Below are positions 5,204 through 6,756 of a stretch of 6,756 nucleotides of DNA, piece after piece. Both the position numbers and the translations under genes were made by a program. This DNA is from QPIN01 sp964399475 (GTDB taxonomy: Bacteria; Pseudomonadota; Gammaproteobacteria; Methylococcales; Methylomonadaceae): NCBI GenBank assembly GCA_964399475.1, contig CAYNRB010000176.1:1-6756 (forward strand), read 5' to 3'. The notes under the pieces are model-generated. The model was not told the DNA's origin. It saw nothing but the letters and a program-made list of their open reading frames with translations, and did not search any database. Position 1 is the stretch's first letter; each line of letters begins with the position of its first letter.

Positions 5204-5731
5204 TCATTTTTGTTGCTTATAAATGTTTATAAACCCATTACGGTTAGGCATTTTGACTTGAGGTAATGAACTGGCATTGATTACTTTATTTTCAGGAATA
5301 ATCTTATTTAAATAGAGTAGATAGGCGGTAACCTCATAAAGCTGATTGTTATTTAAAATACCGGGTGAATCTAAAGGCATTGCCCGTTTGGTAAAGTCAA
5401 ACAAGGTAGTTGCATAAGGCCAATAAGTACCAATAATTTTATCTGGTGGATTATCAGTTAATGAATGGCTTGCACCGGCTAGTTCATCGGCACTACTGCC
5501 TGTTCCTTCAAATCCATGACAGGATAAACAATATTTTTGATAGACCTTTTTACCAGCGACAGCCGTTCCCTGACCTTTGGGTAGACCTTTACCATTGGGG
5601 AAAACATCAGTATTCCATTGTTTAATTAATTCTTTTGAGGCGGGTTTGCCGAGATCAGGCCCTTTTTCTATAGCAAAAGTGTTAAAACAGAGTAGGCTAA
5701 GCAGGGAAATATAGAGTTTATGCGTAAACAT
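5204..5731 (-). CDS. soxD: One-heme cytochrome c, SoxD-like subunit
   Basis: A 175-residue periplasmic c-type cytochrome. A Sec signal peptide occupies residues 1-20, ending TFA before IEKGP. A single heme site C68-LS-C71-H72 is present, and Met118 in RAMPLDSPG is the likely sixth iron ligand. The stretch GTYWPYATTLFDFTKRAMP (101-119) and the N-terminal IEKGPDLGKPAS are characteristic of the SoxD family, whose heme-1 domain docks on SoxC. The classic Paracoccus SoxD is about twice as long and has a second heme domain, which is absent here; the next gene starts 7 bases after the stop, so there is no remnant of it. AAAGGAG lies 9 bases before the ATG, a strong ribosome binding site inside the end of soxC. 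The two genes overlap by 14 bp. It should take electrons from the molybdenum centre of SoxC and pass them to a soluble cytochrome. A SorB-like name would be the alternative. Confidence 0.85.
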   Translation of the reverse strand: MFTHKLYISLLSLLCFNTFAIEKGPDLGKPASKELIKQWNTDVFPNGKGLPKGQGTAVAGKKVYQKYCLSCHGFEGTGSSADELAGASHSLTDNPPDKIIGTYWPYATTLFDFTKRAMPLDSPGILNNNQLYEVTAYLLYLNKIIPENKVINASSLPQVKMPNRNGFINIYKQQK

Positions 5732-6756
5732 GGGTAATTTCTCCTTTGTTTGATACTTCCCAATTTACGATGGCGTTGTAATGAAAGTAGCCGTGTTTTC
5801 CTCTTTTTTCAAGTAATTCAGTTCTTTCTGGTTGAATATAGCCGGTTTCATCAGTTGCTCGACTTTTTAGAACAGCCTGTTTGCCATTCCAGTCCCATGG
5901 AATTCTAAAACGGGTAAAACATTTTGATAAGACGGGTTCTTGCAATTCTGCTTCTGCCCAGGATTTTCCACCATCTGCTGAGACCTCAACCTTGACGATT
6001 TTTCCTTGACCACTCCAGGCAAGTCCGCTGATTTGATATAAGCCTTTTTTATCTAGCTTATGTCCATAGGATGGATTAGTTATCAGTGATTTTGCTTCCA
6101 TAACAAAAGTAAATTGACGGGCTTTTCCTGAAGGAAGTAACTCAGTATATTTTGAGGTTTCATTTCGTGACATCGTGGGTCGGTTACTTAAATGCAAGCG
6201 ACGTAACCATTTTACGTTAAGTACGCCTTCCCAGCCTGGAGCGATTAATCTTAAAGGATAACCATTTTCAGGTCTGATTCTTTCCCCATTTTGATAAATA
6301 GCTAAAATACAATCATCCATAGCTTTTTCTAAGGGAATACTGACATTCATTACTGATGCATCAGCACCTTCAGCAATAATCCATTTTGCTCGACCTCGGG
6401 CTTTGGCTTCATTGAGCAATATTCTAAGAGGGACTCCCGTCCATTCACTACAGGATGCCATACCATGAAAATAACCTGCGGCAGTTTGGATAGGTTTGTC
6501 TCGCCAACCTGCATTACTGTTTCCACCACATTCAATAAAACATAGCGCTGAAGTCATGGGATAACGTAATAGCGCATCCATATCAAAAATCAGTGGTTTT
6601 TTTACAGCACCATGAATCAATAATCGATGTTTTTTCGGGTCTATCTGTGGAACACCATTATGATGACGCTCGAAATGCAAGCCATTCGGGGTAATCGTTC
6701 CTTCCAGATCTTGCAAAGGTGTCCAGGAAACTCCATTGCCTGATGCCATGCTGTTT
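5718..6756 (-). CDS. soxC: SoxC, molybdenum subunit of sulfane/sulfite dehydrogenase (5' end outside window)
   Basis: The frame stays open to the right edge (codons for Asn-Ser precede the ATG at 6749), and SoxC proteins are longer by an N-terminal Tat signal, so this is a partial gene and that ATG is probably internal. Numbering from it, FERHHNGVP (26-34) holds an active-site Arg. FIECGGNSNAGW (71-82) contains Cys74, the expected molybdenum ligand, and SCSEWTGVPL (99-108) and APGWEGVLNVKWLRRL (170-185) belong to the molybdopterin domain. From about 200 onward comes the dimerisation domain, with SRNETSKYTELLPSGKARQFTFVMEAKS, SGLAWSGQGKI and SRATDETGYIQP, all highly typical of SoxC. In the Sox pathway SoxCD oxidises the sulfane sulfur bound to SoxY in the periplasm. 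No soxXYZAB gene is in view. It overlaps the cytochrome gene by 14 bp and should be expressed with it. Confidence 0.92.
   Translation of the reverse strand, partial: NSMASGNGVSWTPLQDLEGTITPNGLHFERHHNGVPQIDPKKHRLLIHGAVKKPLIFDMDALLRYPMTSALCFIECGGNSNAGWRDKPIQTAAGYFHGMASCSEWTGVPLRILLNEAKARGRAKWIIAEGADASVMNVSIPLEKAMDDCILAIYQNGERIRPENGYPLRLIAPGWEGVLNVKWLRRLHLSNRPTMSRNETSKYTELLPSGKARQFTFVMEAKSLITNPSYGHKLDKKGLYQISGLAWSGQGKIVKVEVSADGGKSWAEAELQEPVLSKCFTRFRIPWDWNGKQAVLKSRATDETGYIQPERTELLEKRGKHGYFHYNAIVNWEVSNKGEITHVYA

Noticed and set aside
6350..6535. Minus-strand 61-residue frame inside soxC
   Set aside because: It is a shifted frame over the molybdenum-binding region, whose own frame is uninterrupted and highly typical.

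Overview
The window looks like the chromosome of an AT-rich gammaproteobacterium with an oxidative sulfur metabolism, possibly a methanotroph, methylotroph or sulfur oxidiser. The grounds are protein style only: a SoxCD-type sulfane/sulfite dehydrogenase, a glycine-zipper lipoprotein with a DECRQLA motif, and a tRNA-Leu close to the E. coli form with an encoded CCA. No marker gene fixes the genus.

Layout, left to right. Positions 1-274 hold the edge of a dispersed repeat, a probable promoter and a long G-free leader for a small glycine-zipper lipoprotein (275-673, +). The 636-bp gap 674-1309 has no convincing gene. It contains a diverged repeat copy (759-811), an AT-rich hairpin and a striking 168-bp imperfect palindrome (1095-1262). 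Next come a CheC-family phosphatase (1310-1921, +) and, with no spacer at all, a cytosolic PAS-PAS histidine kinase (1922-3505, +).

The rest is on the minus strand. Read in the direction of transcription it is soxC (runs off the right edge), a one-heme soxD-like cytochrome c overlapping it by 14 bp, an NADPH-dependent FMN reductase-type flavoprotein 7 bp later, a response regulator with two receiver domains and no output domain 43 bp later, and tRNA-Leu(CAG). The tRNA has its own near-consensus promoter just after the regulator's stop codon.

How the genes may work together. The kinase, the CheC phosphatase and the double-receiver protein could form a small signalling module: kinase as phosphodonor, second receiver as acceptor, CheC as eraser. 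The first receiver has Ser where the phosphorylated Asp should be and looks like a pseudo-receiver. The kinase pair and the regulator are convergent and separated by the tRNA, so this link is an inference. soxC and soxD would form a periplasmic molybdenum-heme enzyme. The flavoprotein downstream may be co-transcribed, but its link to sulfur is unproven. The least expected DNA structure is the palindromic repeat family, seen here as one full copy and two partial or diverged copies.
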